Of a stretch of 64,000 nucleotides of DNA, positions 38,201-49,616 are shown piece after piece. Position 1 is the stretch's first letter, and every line of letters starts with the position of its first letter. Position numbers and translations under genes: made by a program. Under the pieces are notes generated by a model that searched no databases, was not told the DNA's origin, and saw nothing but the letters and a program-made list of their open reading frames with translations. The stretch comes from Rallus limicola (lineage: Eukaryota > Chordata > Aves > Gruiformes > Rallidae): assembly GCA_022605955.1 (NCBI GenBank), contig JAKCOZ010000001.1, forward strand, positions 104,006,211-104,070,210, written 5' to 3'.

Positions 38201-38587
38201 GTAACAATGTCGTTGGCTGTGGTTGAAACTGAGTTTGTTGTCAGCCGTGAGGAGGGATGTGATGTGAGTTGGGGGTGGAGGAAAGCCTCTTGGGCTTGGG
38301 CTGTTGCCTGGCTGTTAAGGCTAGGGTAAATGAAACTTCAGGGTTTTCCCCATATTTAATTCCTTCTTGTTGTGTGAGTAAGGTAACGCTGGAGATCCTT
38401 CACAGCCAAATCAAAGCAGACAGCAAAAATGTGAAGGCAGCATCTTTGTGCCTCCATCTGGGGGGAAGTGGGGTCAGAGGGCTCATGGCATTTTCTGTGC
38501 ACTTCTTTGGACTGGTACCCATGCAAACAAGACTCCTTCACATCACGTAACATTCAGTGTCGAGCAGGGATATCAAGCACCATACTT

Positions 38588-38600
38588 CCCCCCCCCCCCC
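38588..38600 (+). repeat. C13 homopolymer
   Basis: Thirteen consecutive C residues are read directly within intron 1. The length is subject to sequencing error. Confidence 0.85.
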
Positions 38601-39551
38601 GCCCTCATCCTGACAAACAAGCAGCTGTCGCTGGGGTAATGATGGGCGAGCTGCGGGGTCGGGGCGGGTGCAGTGAAGGATTTCCTTTGTTGCAAAGCAC
38701 TGAGGAAAGGAGGAGCCAGGAGGAGGGTTTCTCAGTGCCTTTTGTTGCTCAGCTGGCACAAGCTGTTAAATCTTTGTCTGGTGGAGATGACCTGGAAGTC
38801 TGCGGCAGCCAGTGTAAATAAGAAACCTCAATAAATAAATAAAATGTCTATAAATCTGAGGGAGAGAAAAGCAGATAGTTTTATTAGGCCTATTTAAGGA
38901 ATACCATTAAAACAATAAAGGGAACCAGATCCTTTAAGCATAGAAAAGAGGGATATCCGAGTTGGTCCCATCCTTTTGTTCTTGTGTGGCAGTCTGCATC
39001 AGCGAGGAGAAGGAAAGCGCTCGGACAGGCGCTAGCACGTGCTGTGTCGTAGGTCGTCGTGCAGTATCTCCTTAGTTTCATTGTGTACTTCCACGATGGG
39101 CCCCAGTTGACTTGGACAGCTGAGCAGGCGTGCTGTTGAGGACTTGAATTAATGAAAAAGTTTTGCCTTCTTGGAATATGCAGGGTTGCTCAGTGCTAGA
39201 AGTAGCAAGGGGCTCATCTGTCATGGACGTTTTAAAAGAGGGAAATGAAATGTGCTATCAAAATAATTTTTATTTTCTTATTTATTTTTCTTTTTAATAA
39301 TGCAAAGTTAACATTTAGCTGCAGTTTGAGAAATTTATCATATCATCCTGCGTCAAAAGCCAGAAACAGCAAAAAAGGACACTGAGAACTTCTAAGTGCC
39401 AGCCTGAAGACTTTCTGGGAAAATAAATGAAATAACTGTCCAGCATTAAGTGTGCTACATGTTTGGGTTAATGAGATTGTTTATACAAGGCTAAAGCAAG
39501 AAATCAGGGCTTTGACTGCTAACAGCCCCCTCCCCTCTGTTCTTTTATTAG

Positions 39552-39844
39552 GTGGCCGTGAAAGTAATTGACAAGAAAAGAGCCAAAAAGGACACCTATG
39601 TCACCAAGAATCTGCGACGGGAAGGGCAGATCCAGCAAATGATCCGCCACCCGAATATTGCTCAGCTGCTGGATATACTGGAAACTGAGAACAGCTACTA
39701 CCTTGTCATGGAGCTGTGCCCCGGTGGCAACTTGATGCACAAGATCTATGAGAAGAAAAGACTTGAGGAGCACGAAGCGCGCAAATACATCCGGCAGCTT
39801 ATCCTGGCAGTTGAACACCTTCACCGAGCAGGAGTAGTTCACAG
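39552..39844 (+). CDS. HUNK: HUNK exon 2 (residues 89-186, kinase N-lobe to catalytic loop)
   Basis: This exon encodes most of the kinase small lobe and the start of the large lobe. VAVKVIDKK (89-97) supplies the ATP-anchoring Lys92, the counterpart of the lysine numbered 91 in human HUNK. NLRREGQIQQM (108-118) forms helix C with Glu112 as the expected salt-bridge partner. IRHPNI (119-124) and the hinge LVMELCPGG (139-147) follow, and the exon ends in HLHRAGVVH (177-185), the start of the catalytic loop. The acceptor is TTCTTTTATTAG and the donor CACAG/GTGATC splits codon 186 after two bases. The protein sequence is almost identical to mammalian HUNK as I recall it. Confidence 0.96.
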
Positions 39845-40194
39845 GTGATCTTAAATTTTGACCCGAGAGGGTTTTTATCTCGGAGTCTCTAAGTGGTATT
39901 TTTGCCTTTTATTTGTATAGTTAAGAAGTCTTCCTTGTAAAAACATATTCCTGACAGCATTTTTGGCTAAGCTTCATGCTATTGTTTTGAGGCTTGTGTT
40001 GCAGATGCTAGAAAGTAGCTGCAGAAAGCACTTAAGTAAGCATGTAACTTCAGGTGAGCACACAGGAGCTGTGCTGATTCTGTGTCCTTAAAGATAAGCC
40101 TGTGCTTTGCAAAAGTAGGGCTCTTTTCCTGCAAGAAGCACTATTTTGCCTCTTCAGAGCACTGTATCAACATTAACTAATGAATCATTTCACT

Positions 40195-40335
40195 ATTTCT
40201 TTGAGGAGGTGGCTGCGTCTGTTGTTTTACCGGTGGAATACAAGGGGAGATGAACTGATTTGCCCAAAGCCTCATAGTGACACAGCTGGGATGAAGCCCA
40301 AACAGGATCGCAGAAGTCCCTTGCTTCTGCTCCTT
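40195..40335 (-). mobile_element. MIR SINE remnant
   Basis: The blocks GATGAACTGATTTGCCCAAA and CACAGCTGGGATGAAGCCC match the reverse complement of the MIR core as I remember it (the region around TTGCCCAAGGTCACACAGC). MIR is an old tRNA-derived SINE found across amniotes, so a decayed copy in a bird is expected. Confidence 0.6.
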
Positions 40336-43071
40336 CGCTCTTTCCACTGGTGATATTGGCCTGACAGGACCTTACAAGTTTGAATACTGTGGAGTACAGT
40401 GCAGGACATGCAACCACTTGGTTCATCTCACAGTGTCATCATGGGAGACATCCTGAGCCATTGTGATACATCACTTTCTTTCTGTAGAACCTTTCTTCAG
40501 TCAGAGTGTAAGCAGGATGTGGATCTCCTTGCAGCAGGAGGATGCTGTAATACCTAGGCTGAGGGGAAAGAAGACAAGTTCATCAGACAGAAGTCTGCAG
40601 AGGGCTGCTGAATACAGAGCAGCTACCTCTACCTGAAATCCCTGAGCAGCAGGTGGTAGTGGCTAGGCAAGGGCAGGAGGAGGTATCACACGTGACTGCC
40701 TGTCTCCCTCTTCCTTTCCCTGCTTACATGTTCTTGGCTGCTATAAAGACAGGAGGACAGTGGGCTGGGTGGACCTTTGGTCCAAGCCAGTATGTCTCTT
40801 TATCTTAGGTGTATTTATAGGGTAGTGTCTAAGAAGGAGGCTTTGCTTTCTAAATTTGGGCCAAATGGTGTTAACTCTGGTCTCCCACATACTTCCCATG
40901 TGACGCTGAGCAAGTTGTGTAGGCCCCATCCTCTGAGGTTAGGCAGGCACGTCATAGGAGCTAGACACCTGAATACTTTTGAGGATCGGGATCTTCACTT
41001 CCTGGCTGCACTGGCTCTGTATGACTCTGTGATGGAGAGCTGTTGTATGCATCCATCCCCAGGGCTGCTGTGCAGAGTGAAGGCAGCCCACAGCCAGCTC
41101 CCCAAGCTGTGCCCAGCTGTGTGCTGAGCTGCCTACCTCTGTGCAGCGCTGTTGTGTGCACCTGACTTGGTGAAACTCTATGCACTCTGAAACCTCTGGT
41201 TTGGTTTTTTTGGGTTTTTTTTTTGTCTTGAATTGCCCTGCGTGTTCCCTGTGATCCATCAGGGATAGGTGCTACGTGCACATCCAGCTCTGGTTGTACT
41301 GAGGTGTTATCTTGAGCTGAATTTCTCGTACCGCTGTAAGATAAATATTTGAGCAGCCACCACGTCTGTTCCACAGGTACTCTTATCAGCCACTAAACTG
41401 CTGACCTCTTTAAATTATTAACCCCACAGTTTAGAGTGTGGAAAAGGAAGAAGTCTACTTAGTGCTTTAAGGGATCAATTGATATCCGGTATTTACAGAG
41501 AGAGGGAAAGGAAAAAAGTCAGTTTCTGAGAGGAACAGAGGAAAACCTGGCAAGAGCAAGATGAATGCATTTAGTGTTACAGTGGCAGTATTGAGTTCAG
41601 CAGCAGTTCCTATCCCTGAAAGATTTACCTTCTGCGTTGTGTCTGAAGCACCTATGGGAGCTTGGTAGGTTTGGCTTGGATTCCCTTCTTTTTCAGAGGG
41701 GATTCAAACCCACATTTGTACCAAAGTGGCTTATTCGCTAAGTACAAGCTGGAATCAATAGGTTACAGAGGTGGGAAGAAAGCAAGGCTTTGGTGTCCAG
41801 ACAGAACAGGTTCCTGTACAGATGCTGCACACTCATGGCAGATTTAGCCATCACCCCTGCTTTCTCTCTGTTGTCTCTGTCAGCATAAGCACAGCTCACA
41901 GAGATTGAAAGGTGAGGGACCTTTGTGAGCAGAGAGAGGAAGCAGCCCTGGAAATACTGACATGCTTTGCTGCATCTGGCAGCTGAGCTCTCTCTGTCCA
42001 GCCCTGTGGTGTTGGATTAATCCTTGCCCCAAAGGCTGTGTACTCCATCCAGTCCATTTTTCAAATCATGGCATGGCACAGAGCTTGCTCTTGGGAGCCT
42101 TCCATCTGGATAATGAGCAGGTCCAATTCCACTTAAACCAATAAAAACTGACAAAAACTGACAGAATCAGAGGCAGTGTATCTGCAAATATTTTCTCTGG
42201 CTTAACCATTCAACATCTTGACTTTTTCTGCAAACAAGGTACATAGAGCAGCATAGAGATGCAGGAAAAACATTGGTGATATGATCCATATTTATTCTCC
42301 TGGCTCTCTGCGACCAGGAGCAGGAGAAAGAATAATAGATACCCCAGGAGTTTGTCCTTCAGCGTCCTGGCTTTTGACCATGGCAGCTCTAAAAACAGAC
42401 GACTCAATCGGCATCTGAAAAGGGGGGATGGAAAAATAGCGAAGTCTGAATCATTCTCACCCCGGATGAAATGGCAATGCTTTGTTGTTGTTATTGTTGT
42501 TATTTTTAAAGCAGGTAAAAATAACAGCACTTTCATCTAGGTGGTGATCTGTGGGTGTTCGCATTCACTGAGTGTGAAATAAAACACGGCATCCTAGACC
42601 AGAAAGCAGTCTGCTGCTTGTCTCTCTCCAAATACTTTCATTGTTCACATTGAATGGGGCAGGAGCATTGAGAAGTATTCACTGACTGACTTTATTACAG
42701 AAGTCACCGGCGTTTCTGCCTGCATTATTCAGAGCACAGTATATGCCCTGTTCTGTAACTCAGGATGGAAAAGAGGCAGATGAAATAACTTCCATGAAAT
42801 TTGATTACATTATTTGATTGATATTACTCAGTAAGCTTCATGACTTACAATCAAGACTTGGCACTGTAGAAAAGCACTCTGAGCTTTGGACAAAAGCTGG
42901 GACACAGAACTCAATGGAAATGTGTCTGTTAAGAATCACTGATGTGCAGACAGCCTGAAATTAAACAAAAAAAAATGAAGAAACCTCACTTTAGAAAGGC
43001 AAAAAAAACCCCAAAACCTCATGCTTGACTGTATAGATGTATTTTAAATTACAAATATTTCATCTCCTATG

Positions 43072-43430
43072 ATGGGTGAAGACCTTAGTGCAGCCTTCCA
43101 GTACCTGAAGGGGACCTACAGGAATGCCGTAGAGGGGCTGGTTACAAGGGCATGGAGTGATGGGACAAGGGGCAATGGCCTTAAGTTGAAGAAGAGCAGA
43201 TTTAGATGAGATATTAGGAATAAATTATTCCCTGTGAGGGCAGTGAGGTGCTGGCACAGGCTGCCCAGAGAAGTTGTGGCTGCCCCCTCCCTGTCAGTGT
43301 TCAAGGCCAGGTTGGATGGGGCTTTTAGCAGCCTGGTCTAGTGGAGGGTGTCCCTGCCCATGGCAAGGGGGTGGAACTAGATGGGCTCTGGCATCCCTTC
43401 CTGCCCAAACCAATCTGTGATTCTGTGATA
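43072..43430 (+). mobile_element. CR1 LINE 3' fragment
   Basis: A standard avian CR1 3' end: CAGTACCTGAAGGGGACCTA, then CAGGCTGCCCAGAGAAG, CAAGGCCAGGTTGGATGG and a terminal CAATCTGTGATTCTGTGAT octamer-type tail at about 43,430. It is 5' truncated and non-coding. Confidence 0.9.
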
Positions 43431-45684
43431 AGACTGCAAGTTTCTGAGTGCAGGAGCTACAACTTTGGAGAGGGCTGTCCAGGATGCAGAACGCCTTGAC
43501 CACTCACTGAAAAGCAGAAATGCTGCTAGTCCAAATATCTTGTCATGTAATCGTTTGCGTTTCATTCCTTCTATCTGAAGAGCTGGATGGTTGCTAAAAA
43601 TATGCTTGCAAGAAGCTCAGCTGTGAATCAGGTAGGAATATTTATCTTTCCCTCTGACAGAGGAAAACAAACCCAATGGCAGTATCTGGTGAAGCTTTCT
43701 CTTTTCAGAGGGTGTTTACATAGGCCTTCATACTGTCAAAAAGCCGGAAGAACAATAAGCCCCTTGGGAGTGTAAGGACAACAGAGAAAATGAAGTGAAA
43801 GCCTTGGTGCTTGCCACCGCATCCCACAGGAAATTCTCAACAACCCTTTTAAAGTAATTTTAACAAAATTCAATCCCATTCAGTGCAATTACTGTCAGGA
43901 TGTCAAAGAAAATAATTTAATAATTTATTGGTAGCAAAGATAGCTTTCTGTGTTCCCCCTTTTTCTGTCTTCGTGGCAGCATATTCGTGCCTTCCACTGC
44001 CATTTTGTATTTAAAAGCAGATCAGGAGTTTGAAAGACACAAAAAAAATCCTGAGGTTTTGAGTGGAGCTTATGTATTTTCCCGTGATCTCTTTCCCTAG
44101 CAGAGTACAGTGGTGCCAGATGATACAGTTGCTCAGGGTGCCATGGGATTCTTGCCTTGGTACCTGCTACTTTGACATGTTAGCTTTGATAACTTCCATC
44201 CTATCAATTTTAACTGCTAGTAGCCTGTCTGCTGATGCAATATTTATGACAGATCCCGCACTACTGAACAAAGTCTCCTTTTGAAGTGCAAAGCTGGATT
44301 GCCTTTCTATTTCATGTCAGATTTCAGAATTACCTTTGGGCATTCTCTCTTGGAGTTCTTGGCTGTAAACAAACTAAATGTTGTTTTAGCGAAGACAATG
44401 ACTGAATTCCTCTTTTGGAGAGGCAACTGCATTGAATTTGGTGATGTTGAGACTGATAAAAGAATCAGGCTCAATAAAGTTTATTGTGATAACAAAGCCT
44501 ATGAAATGTATATTGATGTGGTGATTAATCCAGATCTCCATAACCTTTCTGGCTTTTGCCTGGGACTAAAAAGCAGGCTTGCAGGTTGGTAGTTAAGGAG
44601 TGATGTTTTATGATGCTGTTATCATTAAAAATAAGATGCTGGAGACAGCAGCCAACCACTGCTGCTCTGCAGCTGCTTGCTGGTAAAACCTTCCTTCTCA
44701 TTGCTCCTCCCTCACAGAAGAAATAAAGTGTGTAATGAAAAAACTTCAATTTTGCTGTCTGATGCCTGCAATGGCACTGAATAAGCTTCTTTCAAAAGCA
44801 GGCTGAGCTGACAACTGAAGCCTGGGGTAGCTCGCGCAGTGGAGGAAGCTCGTGTTGCTTGGTGGAGTCATTGGCTGGAGTCGGGCTTTCCAAAGTGGTC
44901 CATGAAGCTCTGATCCAAGCCAGAGAAAAATCAGCCCTTTCAACAACAGAACAAACTCCCAAGCAAGCCATCCCATGAAGGTGTATTTTCAAATACAGGG
45001 AAAGATGTCAGCATGCTGCTAGATTCTCATGCTGACCGGGCATAAAAATATGCTTATTCTCCATATTGTGGTAATGAAGTCTTAAGTGCTTCATTGTTCG
45101 TAGATTGAAGTGTGATGTATCACAGTTAGACACTCTCAATGTCCTGGAAGTAAGTCCTCAGAAAAAGGTAAAAGTTTTTGTTCCTCTGGTACTTAATCAT
45201 TGAGGATGCACTCTGGTATTTTGAAGTATTTCAGCAATGAATGGCAAAAATTTGCTTACAGGCATAAAAAAAAAGAAGCAACCCTTTAGTCCCATTTTTC
45301 AAGACACCAAGACAGTGAGGATCAGATTTACCTCAAGAAAGGAATCCAAATATCTCCATCAACTACCTTTCTTCTCCCCACCTCAACCCCATGCAGCATG
45401 CCACATACTGCTGGGTGTGTAGGGGAGTGCTTGTCCAGACTTTCCAGTCACAGAGCAGCTGTGTCCAGTACCACCAACTCACCAAGAAGTGAAAGCCATG
45501 TGCATAATTAAGGGGACCCTTGAGTCTGCAGGGACCAATGTGTGTACCTGATGAGTTTGATGATTTAGGTCTTCCTGTTGGCTTCAGTAAGGGTTTCAGG
45601 TGCTTGTGTGGGTCATAGCTGGTAACCTGCGTTTGCTCTTGCAGTATACAGCTATTAAAAACATGCAGAAGACTCCACTGACTC

Positions 45685-46325
45685 CAGCTGAACATGAGCA
45701 AGCAGTGTGCTCAGGTGGTCAAGAAGGCCAACAGCATCCTGGCCTGCATCAGAAATAGTGTGACCGGCAAGACTAGGGAAGTGATTGTGCCCCTGTATTT
45801 GGCACTGGTGAGGCCACAGTTGCTGTGTGCAGTTTTGGGCCCCTCATTATAAGAAGGACATTGAGGTGCCAGAGCCAGTCCAGACAAGGGCAGGGAAGCT
45901 GGTGAAAGGTTTGAAGCACAAGTTTTATAAGGAGTAGCTGAAAGAACTGAGATTGTTTAGCCTCGAGAAAAGGAGGCATAAGGGAGACCTTGAATCTCTA
46001 CAACCTGAAAGCAGGTTGTAGTGAGGTAGGTGTTGGTCCATTCTCCTAAGTAACAAGTGATAAGACAAGAGGAGATGACCTCAAATTGCACCAGGGGAGG
46101 TTTAGGTTGGATATTAGGAAACATTTCTTCACTGAAAGGGTGGTTAGGCGTTGGAACAGGCTGCTCAGGGAAGTGGTGGAGTCACCATCCCTGGTGGTGT
46201 TCAGAAAATGTGTAGACATGACACTCCAGAACATGGTTTAGTAGATGTGGTGGTATTGGACAGAGGGTTTGACTTGATGATCTTAGAGGTCTTTTCCAAC
46301 CTTAAAGATTCGATGACTCTCTGAT
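45685..46325 (+). mobile_element. CR1 LINE 3' fragment (about 640 bp)
   Basis: CR1 reverse-transcriptase end sequence starts near ATGAGCAAGCAGTGTGC (45,695) and runs through GGCCAACAGCATCCTGG, GAGGCCACAGTTGCTGTGTG and TTCCAACCTTAAAGATTCGATG to a degenerate tail near 46,325. It is more diverged than the copy at 43.1-43.4 kb, is in the same orientation and lacks an intact frame. Confidence 0.85.
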
Positions 46326-48972
46326 ACTTTTTCCATTACAATGAATTTATGTAAACATTTGAACGAAGCAGCAATGTAAAAAGTACTTTAAGTCTGCAGA
46401 AATGACATAATAAAACATTTAGGAACTTTTGGGAAATCGGTTATGTCTCTCTGTAGGATAAGCAGATGCACAATTGGGTTGTACCACTGCACTTTTTGGT
46501 AAAAAGAGGGTAATTTGGTGCATTGTTAAAGCCTCTTACTCACTGAATAACTCTTCTCTCCTAAAGGACACAGATCTTATCCAGATGGGCAGGCTCTGTT
46601 TGTATGTCTGCTCTCCTGGCTGTGGGTACCTGCCATCTCAGTGCCCCATTGCAGGGGATTGAGCTGCTTGGGGCTCCTGCCTGGTGCCCACCCTAAGGTC
46701 TACATCTGTGTAGCAGCAGTTCTCCAACTGTAGCATTGTCTGAGTATTTCTGGTTTGGTTTTGTACAACTTTTCTTGGCATTTTTAAGGCTGTTTTTGCG
46801 GAATCTTCTCATTAGGTTGTATCAAGGAGTAAAAACCTGTTGCCCTGGCTCCCTGTGTCATGCCAAAAAATGGTACTTTTGTATTGACATGGGTTGAAAA
46901 AAATGCAGTGCATATGGACTATTAGATCAGTTACCACTTACCAGCAAATCTGCTGAGAATAGACATATGGGTAAACATATTTAATTAAAAACAGGTCTGA
47001 TTGCACTCTGTACTGAGCCTATATTTAATTTTTTTTTTCTCCTCTGATAGCTTTAAAATGCCCTGTAATATTTACCTTTAGTTATATTTTTTTAACCTTG
47101 AATCCTTTTAAATATCTTTTCTTGTGCTTATTTTTAGCTGTCCTGTCACTCGTTCATCACTCTAATTGCCTGTGTGTCTTTTCTCCTCAACTTACAGCTT
47201 TCATCTTTCTGTTCCCTTGTCTTTATTTTGAAAGTCTTACCTTTCCTTAGCTAACATTTAATACACTCAGAGCTTCCAAATGGTCTTTCTCCTTGCTTTG
47301 AGACATCATAGTGAGCATTGCAGTGCATGACTTGAAGATCCATGTGCTTCTGTCGATTTCAGTTCAGATTTGTGGGGTCTGGTTTGGTTTTTTTGGTTTG
47401 GTTTTTTTTTTTTTCCTCTTTCCCCATACTGTTTTTATGGCAATGTCTCCCATTAAAATCCTGGTCCTGATATCTTTTTAGAGGCTAATTGCTCTGTCTG
47501 TGAAAACCTCTACCTGCAAGCAATAAAGACATGAGATGTGAAGAAGTAAGCCCTTTTTTGGCAGTAGAGGGAAGCAGAAAAGGGTTGATCCAGATCCATC
47601 TGGCAGGTCACATCTTCCTTGTATCAAGATATTTCTGAGTGGCAGTGGTTGCCCTACAAGGGAAGTTCTTTGTGGAGTACACAGAGTGGTGGGTCTGCAG
47701 TGCCATCACAGCATGTGGAGCCTCCTGGGATGAGAAGGATGCCATAGATGTCATTCAGCCTCATGGGGTGCACAGCCCAGAGCTGGTGCTCATCCTTGGA
47801 GCAGGAGCTGGACTGGAGAGGCTCTTTGTAGGTTGGGGCTTGGTCAAAACCCAGCCAAATGCCTTTACATCTCTGCTGTGATATTTGAAGTGAGCTGTGG
47901 CTTTTAATGTGGCTGGTTTCCTCAAGTTAACACACTGGATCCTGTCCTCCTGTCTCTCAGGCTTGTGCCTTATTGACTGAGTTACGTTGCTTCCCTGTAG
48001 AGGGTTGGTGCAGAAGGCCGTCCTCTGCTCTCAGGAAGCCTCATGTTCAACCAAATGCTCAAGGAAAGCCTGGTTATCACCTTAAATATCTGAAATTTGC
48101 TAAATTTTAGTAGCTTTCTGTAGTATTTCACTTAGTTCTTTTCACATGTGAACTGAAGAAAGCACGCAAGAAACGCTCACTGGAGTGTAGAAACATCTGT
48201 TTGGAGAAGGTCCTTGTCATTGTGTTGATGACACAAGTGGGGTCTTACCTGCAAGCACTCTTCTGCCTCAGGTTGATTTGAAACAGCACGGGCCTGAAAT
48301 GCAATGGAGAGGAATGTTTAAGAGAAGGCTTGGAGCCAGGCAGAGTTATTTTTCTTTCTCTCCCAGGTCCTTTCTTGTGGAAGCGCTTTGCTTGGTTTGG
48401 TTGGTTTACTTGTCTTATTTTATTAAGCTTGAGATTTCCCTCTGTAATAGAGGCATCCTTCATTACTCCCTTTGCCTTGCTAAGGCAAAATACCACGGAT
48501 GTCACTGGCTTCCTGTCATTATGGCTGATGGCTTTATTACCCAGATTTTTCTGATGCATGCTGGGAGAAGCATCGCTGCCCGGCAGAGCTATTGATATCC
48601 TGGCATGCTGATTGTTAGGAATAGTTTGTGTCTGGGTGGGGGAAGTCGTGGACAAGTTGTATTAACAACCTGAATGATTTTTTTCATGTTATTCTTAATG
48701 CCATCTCTGTGGGGTTTTGGGGTGATTTTGTACTCAGGAAGGCATGGGTAATCTCTGGGGTATTTTTCTTAGGCAGAACGTGATTTAGGAAAGCATGACC
48801 ATGTTCTTAAATGATGAAAGAGCACATGTAAAGCAAACAATGTTCTGATGATGTACATGTCAGAAGAAAGGTCGGTCATCTTGTAGGAGGAAGCTGTTTT
48901 CATTTTATCTCCTCTCTCTCCCAACACTGGTCCAGGCCCTGATCTGTGCGGTGGCTCTGTGGGGTTGGGCAG

Positions 48973-49122
48973 GGTGGTGCAGTGGAGAAGGCACTAACAT
49001 GGCACTCAGAAAACCTGCTTGGCTTCTTCTCCCAGCTTTGCCACCTGCCTTCTGGATGGCATTGGGCAAGTCATTTCAAGCCCTCAGCCTCAGTTTTCAC
49101 CTGTAGCGTATGGGAGTACCGA
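48973..49122 (+). mobile_element. MIR SINE remnant
   Basis: From GTGCAGTGGAGAAGGCAC through CAGCTTTGCCACCTGCCTTC and ATTGGGCAAGTCATTTCAAG to CCTCAGTTTTCACCTGTAG, the order and spacing follow the MIR consensus as I remember it, including its central core. The match is good for so old a SINE. Confidence 0.7.
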
Positions 49123-49560
49123 TGTTTGGCTCCTCTGGTCTGTGCAGAAGAAGGTTTAGTCTTCAGCTGCAGCCAGTGAAGAGCCTTCGGTTGTGAGGAG
49201 TAATGAGAAAGTGATTTCCAACTCCAAAACCACATATTTGAAATGTTTCCAATGTATAAGATTTCTGCAAGCCTTTAAGTACGTGAGAAATCTGGATAAC
49301 CTGATTAATTACAGGATGTTCTGACAAATGTTTATAAAGTAATTTTGTGCCTGAAGAATAGGTGTGAAACTGTGTGTGAAAGCACCGGTAATTTTGGAGA
49401 GGAGACAATGCATGGGGCTTTCTACTTTGAATGTGCAACTGTGTGAGCTGCTTTCATTATACAGGTTATTATATATGAACCTTGTAAGTATGCTGATGAG
49501 AGTGATGAGAAGCTGCTTCATTGTTTTGGAGGCTCACTCAAAATATTTTATTTCTTTCAG

Positions 49561-49616
49561 AGACTTGAAGATAGAAAATCTGTTGCTAGATGAAGACAAC
49601 AATATCAAGCTTATTG
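49561..49616 (+). CDS. HUNK: HUNK exon 3 (residues 186-205, catalytic loop)
   Basis: This 56-base exon completes Arg186 and encodes DLKIENLLLDEDNNIKLI (187-204), then the first base of Asp205. It supplies the catalytic Asp187, Lys189 and Asn192 of the HRDLKxxN motif. The acceptor is TATTTCTTTCAG and the donor TATTG/GTATGA, phase 1. The residues agree completely with mammalian HUNK as I recall it. Because the length is not a multiple of three, skipping it would break the frame. Confidence 0.96.

Larger units (their letters stand above)
19158..39551 (+). other. HUNK: HUNK intron 1 (20.4 kb)
   Basis: The intron is phase 0, with donor GTACCG and acceptor TTCTTTTATTAG. Its first 200 bases belong to the CpG island. 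A CRE-like TGACGTTA occurs at 19,860-19,867. A compound CR1/LTR block fills about 24,160-25,465, a minus-strand CR1 lies at 31,931-32,238 and a C13 run at 38,588-38,600. The remaining sequence carries no exon I can recognise. Open frames there are short, overlap on both strands and lack known motifs. First introns of this length often carry enhancers, but none is demonstrable by reading. Confidence 0.85.
39845..49560 (+). other. HUNK: HUNK intron 2 (9.7 kb)
   Basis: The intron is phase 2, with donor GTGATC and acceptor TTTATTTCTTTCAG. It contains a minus-strand MIR remnant at about 40,195-40,335, plus-strand CR1 fragments at about 43,072-43,430 and 45,685-46,325, T-rich low-complexity patches near 41,200 and 47,385-47,415, and a plus-strand MIR remnant at about 48,973-49,122. 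I recognise nothing else in it. Confidence 0.85.
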
